Below are positions 1-5,836 of a stretch of 7,045 bases of DNA, piece after piece. The stretch's first letter is position 1. Every line of letters starts with the position of its first letter. This DNA comes from Akkermansiaceae bacterium. GTDB taxonomy: Bacteria > Verrucomicrobiota > Verrucomicrobiia > Verrucomicrobiales > Akkermansiaceae. A model generated the notes under the pieces. The model made no database searches, was not told where the DNA came from, and worked only from the letters and a program-made list of their open reading frames with translations. The stretch covers positions 1 to 7,045 of the forward strand of contig JAHDGN010000169.1 of assembly GCA_020627645.1 (NCBI GenBank), read 5' to 3'. Made by a program: the position numbers and the translations under genes.

Positions 1-2036
1 TGTATAGTCTGGGAAAGGTCTTGTATGAGATGTCGACTGGGATGGATCGGTTGCAGTTTCCGGAGCTTCCTCCTCAGGGTGCGGGTGCTCAGGATCCGAA
101 ACAGTGGCAGAGACTGAATAAGGTGATTTGTGATGTCTGTGAGCCGAGAGTTTCGAAGCGGAAGATTAAAACGGGCAAGGAGTTGGCGGCGGCGTTTGTG
201 AGGTTGCAGGAGGGGAAGATGCTGAAGAAGCGCGTTCCGTTGGTGGCGAAAGTGGGAATGGTTTTGTTGTTCTTGGGGGCGTTGGTGGGGAGTCAGTTTA
301 TCATTTTGAAGACTTGGGGGACTCGTGTGGTTGAGGGGAGTTGGCAGCCCCAGCCGTCTGAGTATGTGACGGTGGTGATTGGGACGAATCCTGATGGGGC
401 GGGAGTCTATGCGGTTGATGAGCCGGATGTGATGATTGATCCGACTCCGGCGACATTGCGAAATCAGGAAGTGGGGTCGATGTTGAGATTGATTTTACGG
501 ACCCCCAATCATCAAGAGGTGATGATCGAGGAGAAGGTGTTGAAGCCAGAAGAAGGGAAGGTCTTTTATATTTCGGTTGATTTAGAACCGATTAAAAAGC
601 CAAGGGATGGGGCTCCTTGGGAAGATGCTTTGGGGAGGAGTTATCGGTATGTCGCGGGCAAGCATGTGATGGATGATTATGTGTCGGAGGATCACTGGCG
701 GTTATTTGTGGAAGAAGAGAGTCTTTCCGGAATGGGAATTATGATTGAGGGACAGGATTGGTTTGTTGTTGAGACAGGCGAGATGAATGTGGTGGCGGTG
801 GATGAGGAAGGTGCTTCGAAATATGCGAATTGGTTGATGGCGCGGTGTTTGGAGGAGGGATACTTGAAGGCGTTTTCTGAAGTGACTCGAGCGGAGAGCC
901 GTCAACTCAATGCGGAGATTGATCGGAAATTTCCTGTTACAAATTTGCCAGAGGAGTTGGTGAGTCAAAAGGAGGTGAGGCCGTTTAAGTGTGAATTGAT
1001 TAAGTATTCGAAGTTTAACGTTCGCTCTACGCCGGTTGGGGCGAGCGTATTTTTGGATGGAAAGTTGTTGGGGACGACGCCGTTTTTGGGATCATTGACG
1101 GTCAGGGACGGGATGATTTTGAGGGTGGAATTGGCTGATTATATTCCTTTTGAGCGAAAGTTGAATAAAGAGGATGGGCCTGAATTTGCGGAGAGTGTGG
1201 TTTTGTTAAGGTATGGTGGGCTTGATCTGGAAAGGCGGTGGAAGAATAGTTTGGGGATGACGATGGTGCCGATGGGTGAAGAGTATATGGTATCGGCGTA
1301 TGAGACGAGGCTGAGGGATTTTGCGAGGTATGTTGAAGATTATGGCTTGCAGAAAAATTATCCGGAGGATGACTATGTGTTGATGGAAGATCTTCCTGTT
1401 TCAAAAATTTCCCGGATTGATGCGGTTCGTTTTTGTGAATGGTTGACGAAGAAAGAGCGGCAGGAGTTTTTGATTCCGGAAGGCTTTGAGTATCGTCTGC
1501 CGACTGATGAAGAGTGGAGTCGGATGGTGGGGATTGTGGAAGTAGGAGACTCACCGTTTCAGCGGCAAAATGAGGAGTTCAATGAAGATTTTTATCCTTG
1601 GGGCGGGGCTTATCCGCCACTCAATTTGGAGAAGCTGGATGAGAAAGCGGGAAACTATGCCGACTTGTCTGCTCGAAACATTTTGGACCCGAGTTTGTTG
1701 TTAGCGCAGTTTAATGATGGGTTTGAGAAGTTGGCGCCGGTGGGATCTTTCAAGGCGAGTCCTGAAGGACTTTATGATTTGGGTGGAAATGTTGCCGAAT
1801 GGGTTTTGGATTCTTATCAAATCGACGGTAAGAAAGGCGTTTTGAGGGGGGGGGCTTGGAATAGTTGGTCGAAGAGTCACTTAGAATCTCGGTTCCGTTA
1901 TCCGGCGGATGTTGATAGCCAGAAGGAATCGTTTGGGTTTCGGGTGGTGTTGGCTCGAGTTCCTCTTTTGGTGATTGACCCTTTCAGCGACGAGTCAGAA
2001 AAATCCAGAGAAGATAAAGAAGATGGTAACAATTGA
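1..2036 (+). CDS. Membrane Ser/Thr protein kinase with PEGA and SUMF1-type (FGE-like) domains, 5'-truncated
   Basis: The frame is open from position 3 to the TGA at 2034-2036 (677 residues), so the gene starts upstream and the TTG at 21 is not its start. The first residues, YSLGKVLYE, match kinase subdomain IX, and the next ~65 residues look like the end of a kinase C-lobe. The ATP site and catalytic loop lie outside the window. A hydrophobic segment at about residues 80-103 is a single membrane span, which would put the kinase in the cytoplasm and the rest outside the membrane. A PEGA repeat follows at about 336-385 (STPVGASVFLDGKLLGTTPF). A SUMF1/FGE-type domain covers about 412-652, with NSLGMTMVP, RLPTDEEW, YPWGG, GLYDLGGNVAEW, LRGGAW and FGFRVV. 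The cysteine pair of true formylglycine-generating enzymes is missing after RGGAW, so a binding or sensing role is more likely than catalysis. Kinases with such extracytoplasmic domains are common in Verrucomicrobiota; the signal and target here are unknown. Confidence 0.88.
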   Translation, partial: YSLGKVLYEMSTGMDRLQFPELPPQGAGAQDPKQWQRLNKVICDVCEPRVSKRKIKTGKELAAAFVRLQEGKMLKKRVPLVAKVGMVLLFLGALVGSQFIILKTWGTRVVEGSWQPQPSEYVTVVIGTNPDGAGVYAVDEPDVMIDPTPATLRNQEVGSMLRLILRTPNHQEVMIEEKVLKPEEGKVFYISVDLEPIKKPRDGAPWEDALGRSYRYVAGKHVMDDYVSEDHWRLFVEEESLSGMGIMIEGQDWFVVETGEMNVVAVDEEGASKYANWLMARCLEEGYLKAFSEVTRAESRQLNAEIDRKFPVTNLPEELVSQKEVRPFKCELIKYSKFNVRSTPVGASVFLDGKLLGTTPFLGSLTVRDGMILRVELADYIPFERKLNKEDGPEFAESVVLLRYGGLDLERRWKNSLGMTMVPMGEEYMVSAYETRLRDFARYVEDYGLQKNYPEDDYVLMEDLPVSKISRIDAVRFCEWLTKKERQEFLIPEGFEYRLPTDEEWSRMVGIVEVGDSPFQRQNEEFNEDFYPWGGAYPPLNLEKLDEKAGNYADLSARNILDPSLLLAQFNDGFEKLAPVGSFKASPEGLYDLGGNVAEWVLDSYQIDGKKGVLRGGAWNSWSKSHLESRFRYPADVDSQKESFGFRVVLARVPLLVIDPFSDESEKSREDKEDGNN
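1846..1854 (+). repeat. Run of nine G in the kinase/SUMF1 coding sequence
   Basis: Nine consecutive G residues encode the Arg-Gly-Gly of the conserved LRGGAW motif. Loss or gain of one base would shift the frame and remove the last ~60 residues, including FGFRVV. It could be a slippage site, but the G-rich codon use of the gene and the required GG motif may explain it equally well. Confidence 0.7.
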
Positions 2037-2433
2037 AATTGATTATGAAGGGCAGTTGCGATGTGGCGCATCGCATCAGCAGTCAGGGACGGAGTTGAAG
2101 ACAGATGCTCCAGTTGATAATCATGGACGGGGAGAGAGTTTTTCTCCTACGGATTTGATTGCGACAGCGCTGGGCAGTTGTATGGCGACGATTATGGGGA
2201 TTTTTGCGGAAAAGAAGGGGATTGGTTTGGAGGGAATGAAGATGGTGGTGAAGAAAGAGATGTCTGCTGATTTACCTCGAAGGATCTCGGTTTTGCATGT
2301 TGAGATTGTGGTCCCGGTAAAAGAGGATCACCCCGAGAAAGAGGGGTTAATTGCCGCGGCCGAAGGTTGTCCGGTCAATCATAGTATTCACCCGGATATC
2401 GAGGTGCGGACGGAGTGGAAGTGGGTTGGGTAG
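2023..2433 (+). CDS. OsmC family protein
   Basis: A protein of 136 residues, the usual length for the OsmC/Ohr superfamily. The family core is clear: SFSPTDLIATALGSCMATIM at about residues 39-58, PRRISVLHVEI at 85-95, and GCPVNHSIHPDI near the C-terminus. The two family cysteines are present (Cys53 in LGSC, Cys116 in EGCP). In characterised OsmC and Ohr enzymes such a pair reduces organic hydroperoxides with a thiol donor. The sequence resembles the less studied YhfA-like branch more than classical OsmC or Ohr, so the substrate is uncertain. The ATG at 2023 is preferred to an in-frame TTG at 1975 because the family begins close to it and a purine-rich GAGAAG lies 9 bp upstream. The start lies inside the end of the kinase gene (14 bp overlap), suggesting co-transcription and translational coupling. 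Two hairpins follow the stop. Confidence 0.9.
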   Translation: MVTIEIDYEGQLRCGASHQQSGTELKTDAPVDNHGRGESFSPTDLIATALGSCMATIMGIFAEKKGIGLEGMKMVVKKEMSADLPRRISVLHVEIVVPVKEDHPEKEGLIAAAEGCPVNHSIHPDIEVRTEWKWVG

Positions 2434-2439
2434 GATGAG

Positions 2440-2462
2440 ACCATTTTTATTTTCAAAATGGT
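2440..2462. repeat. Short AT-rich inverted repeat after the OsmC gene
   Basis: ACCATTTT and AAAATGGT form a perfect 8-bp stem with a 7-nt loop, starting 7 bp after the OsmC stop codon. It is AT-rich and has no T-run after it. It is more likely a 3'-end stabilising hairpin than a terminator, because a much better terminator lies 25 bp further on. Confidence 0.5.
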
Positions 2463-2486
2463 ATTGTTGATCACGTTTTGATGAAG

Positions 2487-2518
2487 AAAGCGCCGATTGG
2501 TTGGATCGGCGCTTTTTT
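2487..2518 (+). terminator. Intrinsic terminator between the convergent OsmC and hpf genes
   Basis: GCGCCGAT pairs with ATCGGCGC across a 7-nt loop (TGGTTGG). Three outer A:T pairs extend the stem to 11 bp, and six T residues follow on the + strand (2513-2518). In the other direction the stem ends in a poorer T tract (CTTTCTTC), so it may also stop hpf transcripts, less efficiently. Its place between two converging genes fits a shared terminator. Confidence 0.88.
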
Positions 2519-2550
2519 GATTTATCCAAGCTGTTCGTTCGCTTTAGAGG

Positions 2551-3144
2551 CTATAGGTCGATCATGCCGTATTCACCATCTGGTTTTCGCCAGACAATGG
2601 AGGTGACGTCACGGCGTGCATTTTCGAAAACAACGAAGGGTCGTTCGGTTAGGTCGAGTTCGAGAATGGCTTCTTCCTTAAAGAGGCGGCGCATGCCGAA
2701 TGATTCTTTGTGGACAAAGAAAGGCTCCGGTTCTTTTTCGACTTCGACTTCCTGAGGGAGTGAGTCGAGGAAGTCGGCTTTGTAGTGTCGTTCGTCTAGG
2801 AAGCGGATGCTTGCTTCTGGGTCACGGGTGCGTCGTTTGAGGAGGCGGGTTTTGTGTTTCCGCATCCGACGGGCGATTTTGTCGACGGTGAAGTCGATGC
2901 TTTTGTACATGTCCTCGGTTTCAGAGGAGGCGTCGATGACGATGTGATCGGCGCAAAATAGGATGATTTCCGCTTTGTGTCTGCGGGAGCCCTCAACATC
3001 TAGGATGGCTTTTGCCTCAATGATGCGGGGGTAGTCCAAGTGGATGCCGCCGATTTTTTCTATCGCATACTGGCGAAGGGAGTCGGTGACTTCTTCGTGG
3101 CGAACGGTTACGGTGATATCTGGATTTACGTTTTTTGTCTGCAT
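2551..3144 (-). CDS. hpf: Long-form ribosome hibernation-promoting factor (HPF/RaiA family)
   Basis: A protein of 197 residues, the length of long-form HPF. Residues 1-105 are the ribosome-binding domain, including DVEGSRRHKAEIIL and the basic helix DKIARRMRKHKTRLLKRR, which in this family lies in the decoding channel of the 30S subunit. An acidic linker (about 108-145) leads to the C-terminal dimerisation domain (about 146-197), with FKEEAILELDL, PFVVFENA and VWRKPDGEYGMIDL. Long HPF joins two 70S ribosomes into inactive 100S dimers in stationary phase or starvation. The ATG at 3144 has an AAAGG Shine-Dalgarno-like sequence about 7 bp upstream. The gene is 100 bp downstream of the secreted-protein gene on the same strand and converges with the OsmC gene. 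No promoter could be assigned with confidence. Confidence 0.95.
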   Translation of the reverse strand: MQTKNVNPDITVTVRHEEVTDSLRQYAIEKIGGIHLDYPRIIEAKAILDVEGSRRHKAEIILFCADHIVIDASSETEDMYKSIDFTVDKIARRMRKHKTRLLKRRTRDPEASIRFLDERHYKADFLDSLPQEVEVEKEPEPFFVHKESFGMRRLFKEEAILELDLTERPFVVFENARRDVTSIVWRKPDGEYGMIDL

Positions 3145-3244
3145 AATGACCTTTGAACGGGATTTTTCCGTTTGTCGTTCTTAGCAGGAAGACGGAGAAA
3201 TCACCATCTCTTTCGGTAAAAAAGTTTTGAAACTAGAAATGGCA

Positions 3245-3820
3245 TTATTTTCTGGGATCGATTTTTATGATGCCTCGTTTTGCTGGGGCCTTTTTGAACT
3301 CCAGTCCTTTGAAGATCTTTTTGATCTCTTCTTGGTATTTTGCGGGGACGCGTAATTTGAATGGGCATCCGTTTTCGGGTACGTAGCGACCGAATAGCCG
3401 GCGGTATTGCTGGAGGTCGCACATTTCTAGGGCTGAATATAGGCCATGTTCTTGTCCGATTTCTTGGCTTAGTTCGTATAGTTTGTTGACGATCAATTCG
3501 AACCTTTTGACCTCTGGACTTTCTTTGTCGCGAAAGGCTTCTTTTGGGAGTGGGACGACCACATAGCGCTCGACAAAGATTCCTGTTTTAACGAGATCAT
3601 TTAAGCATTGATTAACAATTTTGCTCTCGGCTGCCAAAATTTCCGGATCAAAGCCATAGTCTTGCGCTTTTTGGTCGGGTGGAACCTCGGTCTTGGCTCG
3701 AATATTTTGGCAAGCTACCGAAAGTCTGAGTAGAGTTTTATCAAGATCGATTGGCTTCGTTTCTTGGGCCTGTAAGAGGGTGCTTGTTAAAAGAATTCCA
3801 ACGAAAATGGTCCTAAACAT
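3245..3820 (-). CDS. Secreted protein of unknown function with four cysteines
   Basis: A 191-residue protein that I do not recognise. Residues 1-18 form a typical signal peptide: an Arg near the start, a hydrophobic core (TIFVGILLTSTLL) and a likely signal peptidase I site after LQA, giving a mature start at QETKPIDLD. No lipobox cysteine and no second membrane segment is visible. The mature part is charged and probably mostly helical. It has exactly four cysteines (37, 72, 134, 152), compatible with two disulfides outside the cytoplasm. The tail is Lys-rich (EEIKKIFKGLEFKKAPAKR). It lies 96 bp after rho and 100 bp before hpf on the same strand, so co-transcription is possible but unproven. 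No clear Shine-Dalgarno precedes the ATG. The signal peptide and a coding-like composition support a real gene. Confidence 0.75.
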   Translation of the reverse strand: MFRTIFVGILLTSTLLQAQETKPIDLDKTLLRLSVACQNIRAKTEVPPDQKAQDYGFDPEILAAESKIVNQCLNDLVKTGIFVERYVVVPLPKEAFRDKESPEVKRFELIVNKLYELSQEIGQEHGLYSALEMCDLQQYRRLFGRYVPENGCPFKLRVPAKYQEEIKKIFKGLEFKKAPAKRGIIKIDPRK

Positions 3821-3848
3821 TTCTAGAGCATAATCAGCCCTATTTCAG

Positions 3849-3870
3849 CCTTCAGTTACAAAAATGAAGG
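3849..3870. repeat. Weak inverted repeat in the rho to secreted-protein gap
   Basis: CCTTCA and TGAAGG form a 6-bp stem with a 10-nt loop in the 97-bp gap between the two minus-strand genes. No T-run follows on either strand, so it is not a convincing terminator. It could be an mRNA hairpin between co-transcribed genes. Confidence 0.3.
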
Positions 3871-3916
3871 GGGATTCCATTGCCCGTTGGGGCTCTAGTT
3901 CGCCTGTAATATAAAG

Positions 3917-5260
3917 TTACCCTTTGATCTCTAGGAGCATTTGGGCGTTGCTGGGGAACTTTTTCATGAAGAAAAGAAGGCGTTCCATAGCTTCGGTGGG
4001 GCGGTGTCCGGCAAGGCCGCGGCGGACTTTATAGATCTTGTTCAGGCTGATTTCGGGGAGGATGAGTTCTTCGCGACGTGTGCCTGATTTGAAGATATCG
4101 GCAGCGGGGTAGACGTAGTGTTCAGCGATGCGGCGATCGAGGACGAGTTCCATGTTTCCGGTGCCTTTGAATTCTTGGAAGATGGCTTCGTCAGCTTTGG
4201 AGTTGGTTTGAATGAGAGCGGTGGCGACGATGGTGAGCGATCCTGCTTCGCGGGTATTTCGGGCGGCGGCGAAGAGGCGACGGGGCATCTCGAGAGCTCC
4301 GGCGACGATTCCTCCGGATTGGTATCCTCGACCGCGGCCTTGTTTGTTTCCGCCCATGTTATTGTTGTAGGCGCGGGCCAGGCGGGTGATGGAGTCCATG
4401 AGGACAAAGACGTGACGTCCGGCTTCGACGAGACGCTTGGCTCGTTCGATGCAGAGTTCAGCGAGACGACAATGGTTGCGAGCTGATTCGTCGTTGGAGC
4501 TGGCGTAGATTTCAGCTTCTGGAAGTTGGCGACGAAATTCGGTGACTTCTTCGGGTCGTTCGTCGACGAGGAGGATGATGAGGTGGATATGTTCGTCGTG
4601 GCGTTTTTGAACGGCTTCGGCGATGTGTAGGAGGAGGGTAGTTTTTCCGGAGCGTGGTGGTGAGACGATGAGGCCTCGTTGGCCTCGACCGATGGGCGAC
4701 ATGATGTCGACGACGCGAGTGGTGTAGCGATCGGATTCGGTTTCAAGACCGATTTGTTTGTCGGGGTTGATGGCTTTGAGTTCTTCGAAGAGGGGGAATT
4801 TGCGAGCGGCTTCGGGCGGGATGCCATTGACGCTTTCGATTTCGAGGAGCTGAGGTCCGCGGGTGGAGTCGCGGGCGCTCCCTTTGATCCAGAGGCCAGG
4901 ACGGAGGCCATTATCGCGGACGACATCGGGTGGGACGAAAATGTCTTCGCGATTTTGTTCGTAATTTTTCTCGGGTCGGCGGAGGAATCCGAATCCTTTG
5001 GGGGCGACTTCGAACAGTCCTTCGACTTTGACTGGATCACCGGTAAATTCGAGGGGCTTGCGTTCTTTTTCTTCGCGGCCGTTATTGTGTCCATTGCGGA
5101 CTCTGCCTTGCCGTCGTCCGCCGCCGTTATTATAATTGCGGTTACGATTTCGATTCCGGTTTCGATTCCGTCGTCTGTTGTTGCCAGAGGAGTCCCCTGA
5201 TCCGCCATCGCGGGAGGTGGTGGCTTCGGGATTCGGTGAATCGTGATCTGTTGGAGTCAT
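3917..5260 (-). CDS. rho: Transcription termination factor Rho
   Basis: A hexameric RNA helicase that ends transcription on untranslated RNA; 447 residues. Residues 1-67 are a disordered tail rich in Asn, Arg and Gly (NRNRNRNRNRN at 32-42), in place of the helical Rho_N domain seen in E. coli. The cold-shock-like primary RNA-binding domain is at about 78-143, with RNP1-type GFGFLR at 89-94 and DIFVPP. The ATPase follows: Walker A SPPRSGKT (200-207), VDERPEE (232-238), Walker B with DSITRLARAYN (289-299), FKGTGNMEL (364-372) and the arginine-finger region SGTRREEL (392-399). E. coli Lys181 is Arg here (PPR instead of PPK); the other bicyclomycin contacts I could align are kept. The Q-loop is about five residues longer than in E. 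coli. No Shine-Dalgarno is visible before the ATG. A 378-bp gap separates rho from the divergent rpmG. Confidence 0.97.
   Translation of the reverse strand: MTPTDHDSPNPEATTSRDGGSGDSSGNNRRRNRNRNRNRNRNYNNGGGRRQGRVRNGHNNGREEKERKPLEFTGDPVKVEGLFEVAPKGFGFLRRPEKNYEQNREDIFVPPDVVRDNGLRPGLWIKGSARDSTRGPQLLEIESVNGIPPEAARKFPLFEELKAINPDKQIGLETESDRYTTRVVDIMSPIGRGQRGLIVSPPRSGKTTLLLHIAEAVQKRHDEHIHLIILLVDERPEEVTEFRRQLPEAEIYASSNDESARNHCRLAELCIERAKRLVEAGRHVFVLMDSITRLARAYNNNMGGNKQGRGRGYQSGGIVAGALEMPRRLFAAARNTREAGSLTIVATALIQTNSKADEAIFQEFKGTGNMELVLDRRIAEHYVYPAADIFKSGTRREELILPEISLNKIYKVRRGLAGHRPTEAMERLLFFMKKFPSNAQMLLEIKG
5120..5179 (-). repeat. Asn-Arg low-complexity repeat within rho
   Basis: This stretch encodes Rho residues 28-47, an alternating Asn/Arg tract followed by NYNNGGG. 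At DNA level the + strand shows degenerate 6-bp repeats of the GATTCC/GGTTTC kind. The codons vary, so selection may act on the protein composition and not only on replication slippage. Confidence 0.75.
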
Positions 5261-5280
5261 TTTTAACTAATTGGATGGAC

Positions 5281-5340
5281 GGGGCCATGTTGGGGTTCCG
5301 TGGGGTGTCTGTGAGAGGCTGGAAGACTATTTCAGGCTCT
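5281..5340 (-). promoter_or_regulatory. Candidate rut-like C-rich segment in the rho leader
   Basis: On the rho-sense strand this 60-base segment, 20 bases before the rho ATG, has 25 C and 10 G, with many YC dinucleotides (TCTTCC, CCTCTCAC, ACACCCC, ACCCC). Rho loads on unstructured C-rich, G-poor RNA, and E. coli rho is autoregulated by termination in its own leader. The assignment rests on composition alone. Confidence 0.3.
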
Positions 5341-5432
5341 TTTGATCACAAGTTCTACGGAACAGGGGTCCTCGTTGAATATCCGGAGCGATAAAATGTT
5401 TTCGGAGAGTCTAAACGACTAATGATCCGATG

Positions 5433-5452
5433 GAATCGAGTCCGGAGGATTC
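5433..5452. repeat. Small inverted repeat in the rho/rpmG gap
   Basis: GAATC and GATTC form a 5-bp stem around the 10-base GAGTCCGGAG, which itself contains the palindrome TCCGGA. Flanking CCG and CGG could extend the pairing across a bulge. GGTTTTGA follows on the + strand. The hairpin is weak on its own but lies only 16 bp from the larger one at 5469. Confidence 0.35.
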
Positions 5453-5468
5453 GGTTTTGAGAGGAACT

Positions 5469-5517
5469 GGTCGATGTTCCTAGAGACGGAAGATCTCTCA
5501 GTTGCCGGAACATGACC
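5469..5517. repeat. Nested inverted repeat in the rho/rpmG gap
   Basis: GGTCGATGTTCC (5469-5480) pairs with GGAACATGACC (5507-5517) over 11 bp with one bulged G. Inside it, AGAGA (5482-5486) pairs with TCTCT (5494-5498) around a 7-nt loop. An AT-rich stretch follows on the + strand (GTATTTTAATTT). It could be a structured leader RNA, an attenuator or a protein-binding palindrome. Its position 122 bp before rpmG would fit a ribosomal-protein leader, but it does not match a leader I recognise. Confidence 0.6.
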
Positions 5518-5638
5518 GTATTTTAATTTGGGATCAATGATATTTTTTGGGCTTTGTGAGAGCTAAGGGAGGGTTTTGGCTTGACGATGAGGGGGATTTG
5601 CGTAGTTTCCGCCCTCCGCTATCTGAAATTTCGAGATT

Positions 5639-5812
5639 ATGCCACGCGATATTATCATTCTTGAGTGCACTGAGGCAAGAGCCGAAGGCAAGTCACCGTC
5701 CCGTTATACAAGTACCCGTAACAAAAAGAGTTTACGGACACCGGGTCGTTTGGAGAAAGTTAAGTTTAATCCAGCGTTGAATCGCCGGACTGTGCATCGC
5801 GAGCTTCGTTAA
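5639..5812 (+). CDS. rpmG: 50S ribosomal protein bL33
   Basis: A 57-residue protein. It begins MPRDIIILECTEARAEGK, continues SRYTSTRNKKSLRTPGRLEK and ends VKFNPALNRRTVHRELR. This is the bL33 pattern: a short N-terminal strand, the TxRNKK and RLEKxKF motifs, and a basic C-terminus. bL33 sits in the 50S subunit near the E site. Only one cysteine is present (Cys10), so this is the zinc-free form, not the CxxC...CxxC form. The ATG at 5639 has only a weak GAG upstream. The rpsR gene starts 24 bp after the stop on the same strand, so the two are probably one operon ending at the 6108-6138 terminator. Its small size and an overlapping longer ORF in another frame make it easy to miss. Confidence 0.93.
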   Translation: MPRDIIILECTEARAEGKSPSRYTSTRNKKSLRTPGRLEKVKFNPALNRRTVHRELR

Positions 5813-5836
5813 GAAATTTTCAGTAGAATTTAGACT

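Larger units (their letters stand above)
5261..5638. other. Divergent intergenic region between rho and rpmG
   Basis: A gene-free stretch of 378 bp that should hold the promoters and 5' leaders of rho (minus) and rpmG-rpsR (plus). No convincing full sigma-70 promoter is seen. The best plus-strand candidate is TTGACG (5581-5586), a 16-bp spacer, then TAGTTT (5603-5608), which is weak. Two hairpins can form at 5433-5452 and 5469-5517. The 60 bases at 5281-5340, read in the rho direction, contain 25 C and 10 G, a rut-like bias. The longest ORF checked is 35 codons and looks random. Confidence 0.6.

Noticed and set aside
1102..1554. A 150-codon minus-strand frame inside the kinase gene
   Set aside because: Ser/Pro/His-rich shadow of a G-rich coding strand; the SUMF1 motifs on the + strand explain the sequence.
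1975..2022. TTG start extending the OsmC protein by 16 residues
   Set aside because: The extension lies wholly in the kinase coding region and is not part of the family; the ATG at 2023 gives the usual length and has a purine-rich site upstream.
4679..5200. A 173-codon plus-strand frame antisense to rho
   Set aside because: Its Phe/Gly/Ala/Asp-rich product is the antisense image of rho codons; no domain is recognised.
4042..5208. A 388-codon minus-strand reading frame overlapping rho
   Set aside because: It lies in another frame on the same strand as rho, which has every Rho motif. Its translation is Ser/Thr/Pro/Lys-rich low complexity, an effect of codon bias in rho.
5287..5394. A 35-codon plus-strand ORF in the rho/rpmG gap
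   Set aside because: No ribosome-binding site, no recognisable motif, and the length is expected by chance.
5581..5608. TTGACG - 16 bp - TAGTTT as the rpmG promoter
   Set aside because: The -10 match is poor and the spacer short; it would also leave a leader of only ~25 bases. Kept only as a weak candidate in the intergenic entry.
5625..5632. GAAATTTC palindrome just before rpmG as a Zur box
   Set aside because: It is only 8 bp and lacks the longer dyad of known Zur sites.
5547..5780. A 77-codon plus-strand frame upstream of rpsR
   Set aside because: It overlaps rpmG in another frame and resembles no known protein, while rpmG matches bL33 along its whole length.
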